DNA from: Diogma glabrata
Taxonomy: Eukaryota > Arthropoda > Insecta > Diptera > Cylindrotomidae
Length of the DNA: 64,000 nt
Reading direction: 5' to 3'
NCBI GenBank assembly: GCA_963693315.1
Contig: OY856188.1
Coordinates: forward strand, 250,623,394 to 250,687,393
A program made the translations under genes and the position numbers. The notes beneath the pieces were generated by a model. That model made no database searches. It was given only the letters and a program-made list of their open reading frames with translations, and was not told the origin of the DNA. Shown piece after piece: positions 34,967 through 44,347 of this stretch (within the stretch, counting starts at the first letter, position 1; each line of letters starts with the position of its first letter).

Positions 34967-37954
34967 ATGAATTCTGTACACAGGCCTCGGAATATCTCGG
35001 AATCATTATTGGAACGACCTCGGAAACTGTACCTGGACTACGATTTAAAAATGGGAACCTGGAACGTGCTAAGCCTTAGAAGACCAGGAGATCTCCTAAG
35101 ACTCACACAACAAGTCGAGAGCTACACACTAGATATAGTGGCATTACAAGAACTAAGATGGCCAGGTAGTGGAATCCATGAAACAGCGAAAGGATACACT
35201 CTTTATTATTGCGGTCATCAAAACGGAGGGGAATTTGGAGTTGGCTTTCTTATACACCGTCGCGTGAATCAGCATGTTATCGACTTCTGCCCAATTAATA
35301 TGCGGTTATGCACACTGAGAATCCGCACGCAAAAATTTAATGTAACGATCGTCAATGTTCATGCACCTACTGAAGATAAAGCAGATGATATTAAAGACCT
35401 GTTCTTCCTAGAACTCGAAGAAGTCATCAATACAATCCCGCGGCACGATATAAAAATCGTGGTGGTAGGTGACTTTAATGCTCAAATCGGTAGGATTGCA
35501 GAACTTAAAACACATATCGGCCCTAACAGCTTGCATCATATCAGCAACAATAACGGTTTTCGCGCAGCCGAGCTGGCTATGATGTATGATCTAGTAATTT
35601 CCAGCACTTTCTTCCCTCACAAGAGAATTCACAAGGCAACGTGGAAATCAAATGACGGAAGAACGGAAAATCAAATCGATCACGTCATGATCTCTAAGAG
35701 ACACTCCACAAGTGTAACTGACGTTCGATCATACAGAGGTGCTGATATGGACACTGATCATATGCTTGTCATCTTTAAGTACAAGTGCAAATTATCATCT
35801 ACATTTAACAGACAAGCAAAAAAGACCGTGTGCTGGAACGTCGATGCATTTAAACATCCGGAAACGCTGAAAAGATATCAGGAAATAATAACACAAAACA
35901 TAGAAGAGCATGACATCTCTTCTGAGATGCCATTAAACATACAAGAAGAATGGCAAACGCTTCAATCAACCATTATAGCCGCAGCACAAACTACAATCGG
36001 AAAGCGGCCACCGAAATCACACAACGAATGGTTCGACGACGAGTGCCGCCAATCCGTTGAACATAAACAAAAACTGCGAGAAAAATGGTTAACAAGGAAC
36101 ACCCGAAGCTCCCAAGCTGATTATCTATGCGCCAGGAAAGCCTCAGCAAAACTTCTACGTAAAAAGAAACGCGAACACATGAAGAGCTGCATTGATGACA
36201 TCAACCAACATGCGGCCATCGGAAATTCAAAAGAGTGCTTTGCCAATGCACGGAATCTGACAAAAGATTTCCACCCAAGATCTACAGCCATCAAAAATGA
36301 AAATAATGAACTTACAACAAGTGAACGTGATGTGCTGGCAGTGTGGCGATCCCACTTTCAAGACCTATTGAATAGGACGAATGAAGTTCATCCTATTCGA
36401 GCAATTGCTCCATCAAGTGAGGAGATTTTTGTCCCTTACCCAGCAATAGAAGAAGTGGAAGCTGCCATTAAAAAACAGAAAAATGGCAAATCACCAGGTT
36501 TCGATGGAATTCCCGCAGAACTTCTGAAAAATAGAGGAGCAGCTCTGGTCTCACGTATATACGATCTGATTCTTGCAATCTGGGACCAAGAAGAACTACC
36601 TGCTGAATGGAAAACAGCTCTCATTGTTCCGCTACATAAGAAAGGTGACCGTCTAAAGTGTGCGAATTATCGTGGCATCGCACTGTTGAACACAGCATAT
36701 AAAATACTAGCTAATGTCGTACTTGCTCGACTCATCCCGTTCGCCGAATCTATCATCGGTGACTATCAGTGTGGTTTTCGTCCCAACCGTTCAACCACAG
36801 ATCAATGTTTTACATTAAGGATGATTCTGGAAAAATGTTGGGAGTACAACATCAGCATTCACCAGCTCTACGTTGATTTCAGGCAAGCATATGATAGTAT
36901 CATCCGCGACAACCTCTGGTCCGCACTCATATGCCTTGGTATCCCAGAGAAACTTGTTTCTCTGTGCAAACTCACAACATCGGGATCAAACTGTAGAATA
37001 GTAATCGAAGGGTCTGTTTCTGATCCTTTCGATATAACATCAGGTGTTCGAGAAGGTGAAGCACTCGCGCCTGTACTGTTTAATTTGGCGCTGGAGTACG
37101 CGATAAGAAAAAGCCGAATTGAGACGCAAAACTGCATATATAATAAATCTAGTCAAGTTCTTGGCTACGCAGATGATATTGTGCTTCTCGGACGTAGAAC
37201 GAGTGATATTAAAGATAGTCTCTCTCTGCTTGAAAGAAATGCTAAACGACTTGGATTATGCATCAACACCGGCAAAACTAAAGTGTTAACAACATCTAAG
37301 AACATACCTCCCGGAAATCTGGATACTGGCGACTACGAAGTGGAACGCGTGGAAAACTTCAAATACCTCGGGTCTGTAATAACATCGTCAAATGACATGC
37401 AGGCAGATATCAAAGCCCGTGTCTCTGCTGCATACAGAGTTTTCTACGCATACTCAAAACTTCTGCGATCAAAACATCTTTCGCGGTCGTGTAAACTCAC
37501 ACTTTACAAAGCATTAATTCGACCTGTGCTTACATTTGGAAGTGAAAGCTGGACACTGACTTCCTCCGATTGTAGAATTTTATCAACATTCGAGAGGAAG
37601 GTCATACGAACAATTTATGGTCCATGTAAAGTTGCTGAAAATCAGTATAGAATCCGAATGAATCACGAAATCAGACAGCTTCTTGGAGGTTGCGATGTAA
37701 TCGGATTCATTAAATCTAACCGGATCAGATGGTTTGGTCATGTAGAAAGGGCTCTATTAGATAGAATGATAAAAAAAGCGTCCCAACAACAACCAGCTGG
37801 TGTTCGTCGAAGAGGAAGACCTAGACAACGCTGGCGTGATGACATCATCCAAGACCTTCGTGATATAGGATGTCGAAACTGGGGTCAACTGGTCATGGAA
37901 CGAGATGATTGGAAGCTTATTGCACAGACGGCAAAATCCCTTCATGGGATGTAA
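34967..37954 (+). CDS. RTE endonuclease-reverse transcriptase, intact frame
   Basis: About 995 residues from the ATG giving MNSVHRPRN; the frame is open slightly upstream without an ATG. The endonuclease has GTWNVLSL near residue 30, LQELRWPG near 60, VVGDFNAQIG near 168, NQIDHVMIS near 240 and TDHMLV near 264: all catalytic positions. The RT has ANYRGIALLNTAYK near 565, YVDFRQAYDS near 635, GVREGEALAPVLFN near 693 and GYADDIVLL near 733. The C-terminal IRWFGHVERA and RRRGRPRQRWRDD are usual for this group. It would nick target DNA and prime reverse transcription. One oddity: motif B reads REG instead of RQG, which may weaken activity. Confidence 0.93.
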   Translation: MNSVHRPRNISESLLERPRKLYLDYDLKMGTWNVLSLRRPGDLLRLTQQVESYTLDIVALQELRWPGSGIHETAKGYTLYYCGHQNGGEFGVGFLIHRRVNQHVIDFCPINMRLCTLRIRTQKFNVTIVNVHAPTEDKADDIKDLFFLELEEVINTIPRHDIKIVVVGDFNAQIGRIAELKTHIGPNSLHHISNNNGFRAAELAMMYDLVISSTFFPHKRIHKATWKSNDGRTENQIDHVMISKRHSTSVTDVRSYRGADMDTDHMLVIFKYKCKLSSTFNRQAKKTVCWNVDAFKHPETLKRYQEIITQNIEEHDISSEMPLNIQEEWQTLQSTIIAAAQTTIGKRPPKSHNEWFDDECRQSVEHKQKLREKWLTRNTRSSQADYLCARKASAKLLRKKKREHMKSCIDDINQHAAIGNSKECFANARNLTKDFHPRSTAIKNENNELTTSERDVLAVWRSHFQDLLNRTNEVHPIRAIAPSSEEIFVPYPAIEEVEAAIKKQKNGKSPGFDGIPAELLKNRGAALVSRIYDLILAIWDQEELPAEWKTALIVPLHKKGDRLKCANYRGIALLNTAYKILANVVLARLIPFAESIIGDYQCGFRPNRSTTDQCFTLRMILEKCWEYNISIHQLYVDFRQAYDSIIRDNLWSALICLGIPEKLVSLCKLTTSGSNCRIVIEGSVSDPFDITSGVREGEALAPVLFNLALEYAIRKSRIETQNCIYNKSSQVLGYADDIVLLGRRTSDIKDSLSLLERNAKRLGLCINTGKTKVLTTSKNIPPGNLDTGDYEVERVENFKYLGSVITSSNDMQADIKARVSAAYRVFYAYSKLLRSKHLSRSCKLTLYKALIRPVLTFGSESWTLTSSDCRILSTFERKVIRTIYGPCKVAENQYRIRMNHEIRQLLGGCDVIGFIKSNRIRWFGHVERALLDRMIKKASQQQPAGVRRRGRPRQRWRDDIIQDLRDIGCRNWGQLVMERDDWKLIAQTAKSLHGM

Positions 37955-38197
37955 ATGCCAGAGAGAGCGAGAGTCAACTGAACAATTTGTTATGTTTAAC
38001 AAATATAAGTGCAATGCAGTTAGATAGTTCTCGAAAAATTATAGCTGTGGGAGTTAATGACAATGTGGCTACGGTGCTTAAAGTTTGGAGACACAAAAGA
38101 ATGAGTTTTTTATTCATTTAGTTTTTATTATTATTATTTCATTATTTTTAACTTTAATTTTTCTTTAATTAAATCTTGTTTTTGTTTCTTTTTGTTA

Positions 38198-39235
38198 ATA
38201 GTCCGAGAAGCGAGTGACAAAAAATTGCAAGCACTTTCTAAGGGCTGATTTTTTAATATTAGTCCACACAGGTGGAGTAAAGACATAGGTTGCCGTCAGT
38301 CAGCTTGATTTGTTAGCGTTTGGTGCTGGGGCGACTCCAAATTTGTAAAAAACCATATACCTTGCAATCACTTTCTAGCACCTGGAAATCAATTTGAGAG
38401 AAGTATATAAATTAAAAATAAGTTTTGCAATCGTCATGCAAATCTTATAACCGGACGCGTTAGTCACGCGTTATAAAGTTGTAAAAATCGGCACATCGTG
38501 CAAGTATTTTCTAAAATCTGAAATTTAGTATGCAGGTGAAGAATATTATTATAATCAGAAAAAATATAGTCAGTCAGTATATTTATCCACGACTACTAAA
38601 GAATATATGCTTTCCATGCGTATGTCTTCCATTGTAATTGTATTCATTCCACAACTAGTGAATCTGATTAAAATTCTTTAACTATGGAGCTATGGAGCTT
38701 AGTAAATATTCCCCTAACAAATTAAACAACAAACTTGTTTTGTATTTCGCTATCTTTGATGTTTTTATTTCAATATGGCGATACAAATTTTTGCATGAAA
38801 ACTGGAAATTAAACGAAATATTTTACAGTCGTGGATAAAATAGCATCTTGTATTCGCTTAGGATGATGGCAATTCTTCACTCGGATGATTCCCTCCACTC
38901 GCTACGCTCGTTTCAGGAAACTTCATCCTCGTGAAGAATTGCCTTCATTCTAAACTCATACAAGAATCTACTATTCTGTAGCAGGTGGTCATTCGCCAGT
39001 AAATGGTTGCGCCTTGCACTTTTGTAATACGGCGCCCTTTTTCAATTATTTTGAAATTAAACATATTTTCAAGGCATTTAGTTTTTTACAAAATTGGACC
39101 GCTCCTGCACCAAACGCTAACAAATCCAGCTGACTGACGGCAGCTTATGTTTTTACTCCACTTATGTCACCTAATATTAAAAAATCAGCCTTTAGAAAGT
39201 GCTTGCAATTTTTTGTCGCTCTCCTCCCCGACTAT
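38198..39235. mobile_element. Foldback DNA element with inverted arms of about 165 bp
   Basis: The left arm ATAGTCCGAGAAGCGAGTGAC through TTAGCGTTTGGTGC (38,198-38,365) is mirrored by 39,070-39,235, ending GTCGCTCTCCTCCCCGACTAT. TA flanks both tips, as for Tc1/mariner-type insertions, but the palindromic tip makes the exact edge uncertain. No coding sequence was found. A small CG-rich hairpin GGACGCGT-TAGTC-ACGCGT lies near 38,453. Confidence 0.75.
38836..38980. repeat. Smaller foldback nested inside the 38.2-39.2 kb element
   Basis: Arms TCTTGTATTCGCTTAGGATG and GGCAATTCTTCAC match in reverse complement to GTGAAGAATTGCC and CATTCTAAACTCATACAAGA. The centre is CCACTCGCTACGCTCGTTTC. Arms of about 60 bp are interrupted by a few mismatches. 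Confidence 0.65.
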
Positions 39236-39936
39236 AAAGATCACGGCAAATTAATACATGGAAAAGGTTAAAAGTGATTTTGTTAAGATTATTGATATAG
39301 ATATAGTTTTTTCATATTCTTTTATTTAGATTTTTGAATATGTTTTCCTCTTCCAACAATACATTTTTGCTAAAGCTGAGACCCAACGACTGGGGATTAT
39401 TAATGATTACTTGAATTGTGTTCCCATATTATGATATCATGCCTATGTGTTTTGTTACCATAAAAAAAACCAGCATTACTTTATGATATTTGAAATCATA
39501 GAATAGATATTCAGGCTGGTAAGAAACTGGAACATTAGACTAGTTATTAAGATACTCTAGGTGGGTGTTTATTTACAACTAAATGTACGAAGAAGATGTT
39601 CAGTATTGTTTGTATAGCTTCAATGTAACCAGTTTTCATTGCCCTGTGCCACTGAGATAGATCAAATATCAATGATATCAAATGGTTTTCAAGTGTCTCA
39701 CATTCCAAAGCTATAAGGTATGTTTTCTTGGAGACATTTAAGGTTAAGTAATGTTTAGATATAATAGTATCGAGAACTTTTTTAACGCTTTTTCATTTTT
39801 TTTGTCAATTTGACTTCGAACAGAGTTGCAAGATCAATGACCTCTAAACTTCATCCATTTGCAAGTCAAAATAAATTAAAGCTGAAACTAGCTTCCCATT
39901 TTTGAAACTTTTTTAAGGTTACTATAACTTAAGTAC
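39236..39936. other. No recognisable gene
   Basis: AT-rich sequence between the foldback element and the poly(T) tail of the CR1-B copy. No motif found. Confidence 0.45.
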
Positions 39937-39966
39937 TTTTTTTTTTTTTTTTTAATAAAATGTGTT
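39937..39966 (-). mobile_element. Outer 3' end and poly(A) of a CR1-B copy split by Jockey
   Basis: A T run (39,937-39,953) followed by AATAAAATGTGTT is the reverse complement of the CR1-B terminus AACACATTTTATT plus poly(A). The rest of this copy resumes at 44,348 on the other side of the Jockey insertion. Confidence 0.8.
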
Positions 39967-40258
39967 CATTACGAATTGTTTTCTCGTCGAGTAACATTCA
40001 ACTCTTTCTTCATTTGTTTTATTAAAATTTAAATCAAATTAAATTTATTAAAAAGTGTTTTCTTTTTAAATATTCTTGTTTTTTTTTTCTATTAATTAAT
40101 CAACATTGTGCATACGGTATTTATAATATTTAATTGTGACGTGAAAAAATAATCACATTATTGCTGCAGAAAATAACCTCAAAAGATCATGTGAGTCGTA
40201 TGAATTAGACTCAAATGAATTTGCAACCTCAAGCAACAACTATAGTAAATATATCAGG

Positions 40259-41398
40259 ATGGATTTGTTAAATCCACAAACCAGCACGACCACTCCATTA
40301 TCACCTATTCCGCTGAGTAATACTTTTTCTGGATTAACCAACGTAAATCTCAATAATCCAAACAACCACTTCAAACCAACGTACCAGCCCAGCAAAACGC
40401 CAACTGTAACAACAAAAGTTCACATACCTCCTATATTTGTCAAAGTCGAACATGCAGAGCTTCAAAATTCACTGAAGAATCTGCAGGTATCAAACTATAA
40501 CCTAAAATTTACCCGCATGGGAATAAAACTTTTGTTAAACAATATTAAGGATTACAAAAAAGTATTGGACCACCTAAGTACAACGCCGTCTCAATTTTTT
40601 TCATTTACACTGAATGAAAATAAAGTAACTAAATTTGTCCTTCATGGTTTGCCTCAGATGGATCCAGCTACAATAATTGATGAAATTAAAACATATGGAT
40701 TTCTACCAATAAGCGTTACGCCTATAAAACTAAAACATCAAAAGTATAATGACAATGCCGTTTACATTGTCTCATTTAAGCATGGGTCTCTAAGTCTTAG
40801 CCAGCTTAAAACAATCAAACATATTTCACACATCCTATGTAAATGGGAGGGCTTCAGGCGCACTCAAAATCAACTTACACAATGCTATAAGTGCTATCTT
40901 TACGGTCATGGCTCATCCAATTGTCACATGAAAACAAAATGTGGATACTGTTCACTAGATCACAACCTGGATAATTGCCCAGTCAGGGAAGAAACAGCTA
41001 AACATTGCTGCGCAAATTGTGGCAACAATCACCCAGCAAATGATATAAGATGCCCAGCTCGAACTGAATATATCAACATCAGGCATAACATATCTATCAA
41101 GGATAAAGCTTCAAAACAACCAACTCGGAGAGACCAGAACACAAATTTTCTTCATGGAAACTTCCCACCATTAACTAACAATTTTCATGCATCACCCCAC
41201 ACTACTACGTTAAACTATCGTGATGCACTAAATTCTACAGCTTCTACTCTACAAGGTAACAATCATAGGTTATTTAACTCTAATGAACTCTTAAATATTT
41301 TTAGTGAAATTGTAACTAAAATTCAACACTGTAATAATAAATTTGAGCAGCTGAAGGTGGTGGCAGAAATTGCTTTAAAATATGTTGGGCTCCCATAA
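40259..41398 (+). CDS. Jockey ORF1: Gag-like RNA-binding protein
   Basis: 379 residues. The N-terminus is proline/threonine/asparagine-rich. A central region (about 60-200) resembles the RNA-recognition-like part of Jockey Gag proteins. Three zinc knuckles follow: CYKCYLYGHGSSNC near 208 (C-x2-C-x4-H-x4-C), CGYCSLDHNLDNC near 227 and CANCGNNHPANDIRC near 250. This is the usual Jockey ORF1 arrangement, and the protein should package element RNA. The stop overlaps the start of ORF2 by 17 bases, so translation of ORF2 probably depends on termination-reinitiation. Confidence 0.9.
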   Translation: MDLLNPQTSTTTPLSPIPLSNTFSGLTNVNLNNPNNHFKPTYQPSKTPTVTTKVHIPPIFVKVEHAELQNSLKNLQVSNYNLKFTRMGIKLLLNNIKDYKKVLDHLSTTPSQFFSFTLNENKVTKFVLHGLPQMDPATIIDEIKTYGFLPISVTPIKLKHQKYNDNAVYIVSFKHGSLSLSQLKTIKHISHILCKWEGFRRTQNQLTQCYKCYLYGHGSSNCHMKTKCGYCSLDHNLDNCPVREETAKHCCANCGNNHPANDIRCPARTEYINIRHNISIKDKASKQPTRRDQNTNFLHGNFPPLTNNFHASPHTTTLNYRDALNSTASTLQGNNHRLFNSNELLNIFSEIVTKIQHCNNKFEQLKVVAEIALKYVGLP

Positions 41399-44036
41399 AT
41401 ACATAATTGCGACTTGGAATGCTAGAAGCATCAAAGGAAAAAAAATCGAACTTGAAACATTTCTCGCTAAACATAAAATTGACGTCATGTTAATCACCGA
41501 AACTCACCTGAATCCAAATATTTCCGTAAGTTTTTCTAATTACTATTTATATCGTAATGACAGAATGCACGCTAGATGTGGAGGTGTTGCTATCTTAGTT
41601 AAAAAACATCTAAAACACATTATTATTCCAAGCTTGCAGCTTCAAAACATAGAATCAATTAGCATTTCACTTAAAAATTCCACTGGTTCACTTAAAATTC
41701 ATTGTTGCTACTGTCCAAATGCTAATGATCCCAATTATAGAAATGATTTAATTCGACTGACCCGTGATTCCTCCCCATTTATAATTGGAGGGGACTTAAA
41801 CAGCCGCCACCAATCCTGGCACTGCCTTAAGTCAAACAAAGGTGGTAGAATTCTTCACAATATATGTTCCATCTCGGACAACCTTACAATTTTTGGGCCA
41901 GATAAGCCAACATATTATAGCCGTTACGGTACTCCAAGCTACTTAGACCTGTTTCTCACCAACTCTTCTTGTATTCAAAAAATAACAACTGTCGAAGAAC
42001 TTAACTCTGACCACTATCCCGTGCTCTGTGTGATCTCTGGGTCCCAGTATGAACTCGCCGAACCGCCTAAACATTTTGATTATACCAATTCTAACTGGCA
42101 GGCAAACTATAAGAGCTTTCTGGATGACCACTTTCTACCTTTCGATGACAACATTGAATTCAAATATCCTCAAGAAATTGACGAAGCTTTAAACATGACA
42201 ACGCATAAAATACTTGAAGCCAGATCGATGCACGTTCCCCTTAAAAACGTCACCCCTTATGAAAGAATAATTCTTCCACCACATATCCTCCAACTTATTA
42301 AAGACCGAAACTATTGCAGACGACAATGGAATAGACAAAGAGTACAATACTTTAAAACTAAAACAAATCAACTGAACAAATTAATCAGCAATCTTATAAA
42401 CGAACTTTCCAACTTAAAATGGCAAAAAAAACTTGAGAATATAGAGTACTGCTCCAAGCAATACTGGAAGACTGCCAAATACTTTCGAAATAGACCTAAA
42501 CCGATTCCTTTTTTCAATATAAACGGTAACATCATCCACTCCAATGATAATAAATCTGAAGCATTGGCGGTTAATTTCGAAAGGATTCACCAACCGAATA
42601 ATACTATCTCTTCACCAATTACAAACGATGTCAACTTCACTTATAATGATGTACTGACTACCCAAATAATCCATTCCGAGATCATACGGGTAACAACTAA
42701 TGAAGTCGAACAAATTCTCAAACATCTCCGACCTTTCAAGGCCCCTGGGGATGATGGTATCCCAAACATTCTCCTAAAATACTTACCAATATCTACTACT
42801 ACATTTATTAAAAACATATTTAATAGCTGCCTCTTAATCGCTTACTTTCCCGATAGCTGGAAAAAAGCAAAAGTGGTTCCAATTGCCAAAAAAACAAAAG
42901 ATCCATCTCTGCCCAGCAGTTATAGACCAATAAGTCTTCTAAATTCTATAAGCAAAGTGTTTGAACGTCTCTTAAAAGATCGCTTGATCGACCACATAAA
43001 TGACTCTAAAATTATTATACCTGAGCAATTTGGATTTAGACAACAACACTCGACTACCCATCAAATACATAGAATCGTAGATGAAATAAAACACAATCGA
43101 AAAACTCAGCTCTCCACGGGTATGGTAATGCTGGATCTTCAAAACGCTTTTGACACGGTCTGGCCTGAAGCACTTATTTTCAAAATGAAGTATTACAACT
43201 TTCCTACATATATTATTAAAATTATACAATCGTTTCTTAAAAACAGGCAATTTTATGTACAATTACTAAAGTCTCAGTCTCTATCCAAACACGCAGTAAC
43301 TGGAGTACCACAAGGGGCTGTACTAAGTCCAATTCTCTTTAATATTTACATCAATGACATTCCAAAGTCAAATCTTGCCCATATTGCCTTATTTGCCGAC
43401 GACATGGCTATTTATAAATCACACGAACTAGGACAGGTCATAGTGGAATCTCTAGAAGAATACTTAAATATACTATCATCATATTTTGACAAATGGAAAC
43501 TAAGTCTTAATGTTTCCAAATGTGAATCGATATACTTTACAAGATGTCGTGTGACTCGTAAACTCCCTAACCATAACATTCGTATTAATAATGTAGACCT
43601 TAATTGGGCTACAAGTGTGCGCTACTTAGGTGTCCACCTTGATTCAAAGCTAACCTTTAAAACACATATAAACGAGATCATCCGCAAATGCAACAATCTA
43701 CTAAAAATGCTATACCCTCTTATAAACAGAAAAAGCAAGTTGAATCTCAAAAGTAAAATAATGATATACAAAGCAATGGTCCTCCCTGTAATACTGTATG
43801 GGACCCCAATTTGGTCGAAAACAGCCAACACCCACCTTCAAAAGCTTCAAATACTGCAAAACAAATTTTTAAAAATAATTATAAATAAACCTACTAGATA
43901 CCACACAATTAACGTTCACCAAGACACCAACATGAATTATATCAAGCAAATTATACAAGAAATTAATTTAAAATACTCATCTAAACTAGCCAACATAAAC
44001 AATGAATTGATCCAAAACCTAACCATATCTATTTAA
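41382..44036 (+). CDS. Jockey ORF2: endonuclease and reverse transcriptase
   Basis: 884 residues from an ATG inside the last codons of ORF1, in the +1 frame. The endonuclease shows TWNARSIKGK near 11, ITETHLN near 38, IIGGDLNSRHQSW near 133, YLDLFLTNS and LNSDHYPV near 205. The RT shows KAPGDDGIPNILLKYLP, YRPISLLNSISKVFE, LDLQNAFDTVW near 583, GVPQGAVLSP near 640 and FADDMAIY near 671. All catalytic motifs are present, there is no internal stop, and length is normal for Jockey. The C-terminus has LPVILYGTPIW typical of the clade. No RNase H domain is seen, also as in Jockey. Confidence 0.93.
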   Translation: MLGSHKYIIATWNARSIKGKKIELETFLAKHKIDVMLITETHLNPNISVSFSNYYLYRNDRMHARCGGVAILVKKHLKHIIIPSLQLQNIESISISLKNSTGSLKIHCCYCPNANDPNYRNDLIRLTRDSSPFIIGGDLNSRHQSWHCLKSNKGGRILHNICSISDNLTIFGPDKPTYYSRYGTPSYLDLFLTNSSCIQKITTVEELNSDHYPVLCVISGSQYELAEPPKHFDYTNSNWQANYKSFLDDHFLPFDDNIEFKYPQEIDEALNMTTHKILEARSMHVPLKNVTPYERIILPPHILQLIKDRNYCRRQWNRQRVQYFKTKTNQLNKLISNLINELSNLKWQKKLENIEYCSKQYWKTAKYFRNRPKPIPFFNINGNIIHSNDNKSEALAVNFERIHQPNNTISSPITNDVNFTYNDVLTTQIIHSEIIRVTTNEVEQILKHLRPFKAPGDDGIPNILLKYLPISTTTFIKNIFNSCLLIAYFPDSWKKAKVVPIAKKTKDPSLPSSYRPISLLNSISKVFERLLKDRLIDHINDSKIIIPEQFGFRQQHSTTHQIHRIVDEIKHNRKTQLSTGMVMLDLQNAFDTVWPEALIFKMKYYNFPTYIIKIIQSFLKNRQFYVQLLKSQSLSKHAVTGVPQGAVLSPILFNIYINDIPKSNLAHIALFADDMAIYKSHELGQVIVESLEEYLNILSSYFDKWKLSLNVSKCESIYFTRCRVTRKLPNHNIRINNVDLNWATSVRYLGVHLDSKLTFKTHINEIIRKCNNLLKMLYPLINRKSKLNLKSKIMIYKAMVLPVILYGTPIWSKTANTHLQKLQILQNKFLKIIINKPTRYHTINVHQDTNMNYIKQIIQEINLKYSSKLANINNELIQNLTISI

Positions 44037-44347
44037 ATAAATCTAGTTAATACCGTAGTTTAGTTTAGGTTTAAGATTTTAGAATTAAGTTTAGATTTTA
44101 AAATTTAGTTCTTAGTTTTACTTTTTATCTAATTTAAGCTGACAAACAAAATTCATTATATAAAAACGTATAACTCTCGCCAGGCGATGGTAAACACATT
44201 AATGCTTTAAATCAATATTTTCTGTAGTAAAGCCAACCGCTTGATGTGCTCAACTCAGAACACGTATACATGTACAATAATGTAAAAAATACCTAATTCT
44301 GTCAATAAATATTATTATTATTATTATTATTATTAATAAAATGTGTT

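Larger units (their letters stand above)
34546..37972 (+). mobile_element. Full-length RTE-type LINE (RTE-1 copy 2) with 13-bp target duplication
   Basis: The perfect direct repeat GTCAACTGAACAA at 34,533-34,545 and 37,973-37,985 bounds an element of 3,427 bp. The 5' end GGGTAGCGAAA is the same as in copy 1 at 24. The 5' leader is about 420 bases with two 81-bp monomers. One long frame follows, and the 3' UTR after the stop is only 18 bases (ATGCCAGAGAGAGCGAGA) with no poly(A). A very short 3' end is known for RTE elements. The intact frame and perfect duplications indicate a recent insertion. Confidence 0.92.
39967..44332 (+). mobile_element. Full-length Jockey-clade LINE with 15-bp target duplication
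   Basis: TTAATAAAATGTGTT occurs at 39,952-39,966 and 44,333-44,347 and is CR1-B terminal sequence, so this element inserted into the CR1-B 3' end. It has a 5' UTR of about 290 bases, two long frames, a 3' UTR of about 270 bases with AATAAA at 44,304, and a tail of about eight TAT/ATT units instead of poly(A). Both proteins are uninterrupted, so the element may be active or recently so. Confidence 0.9.
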
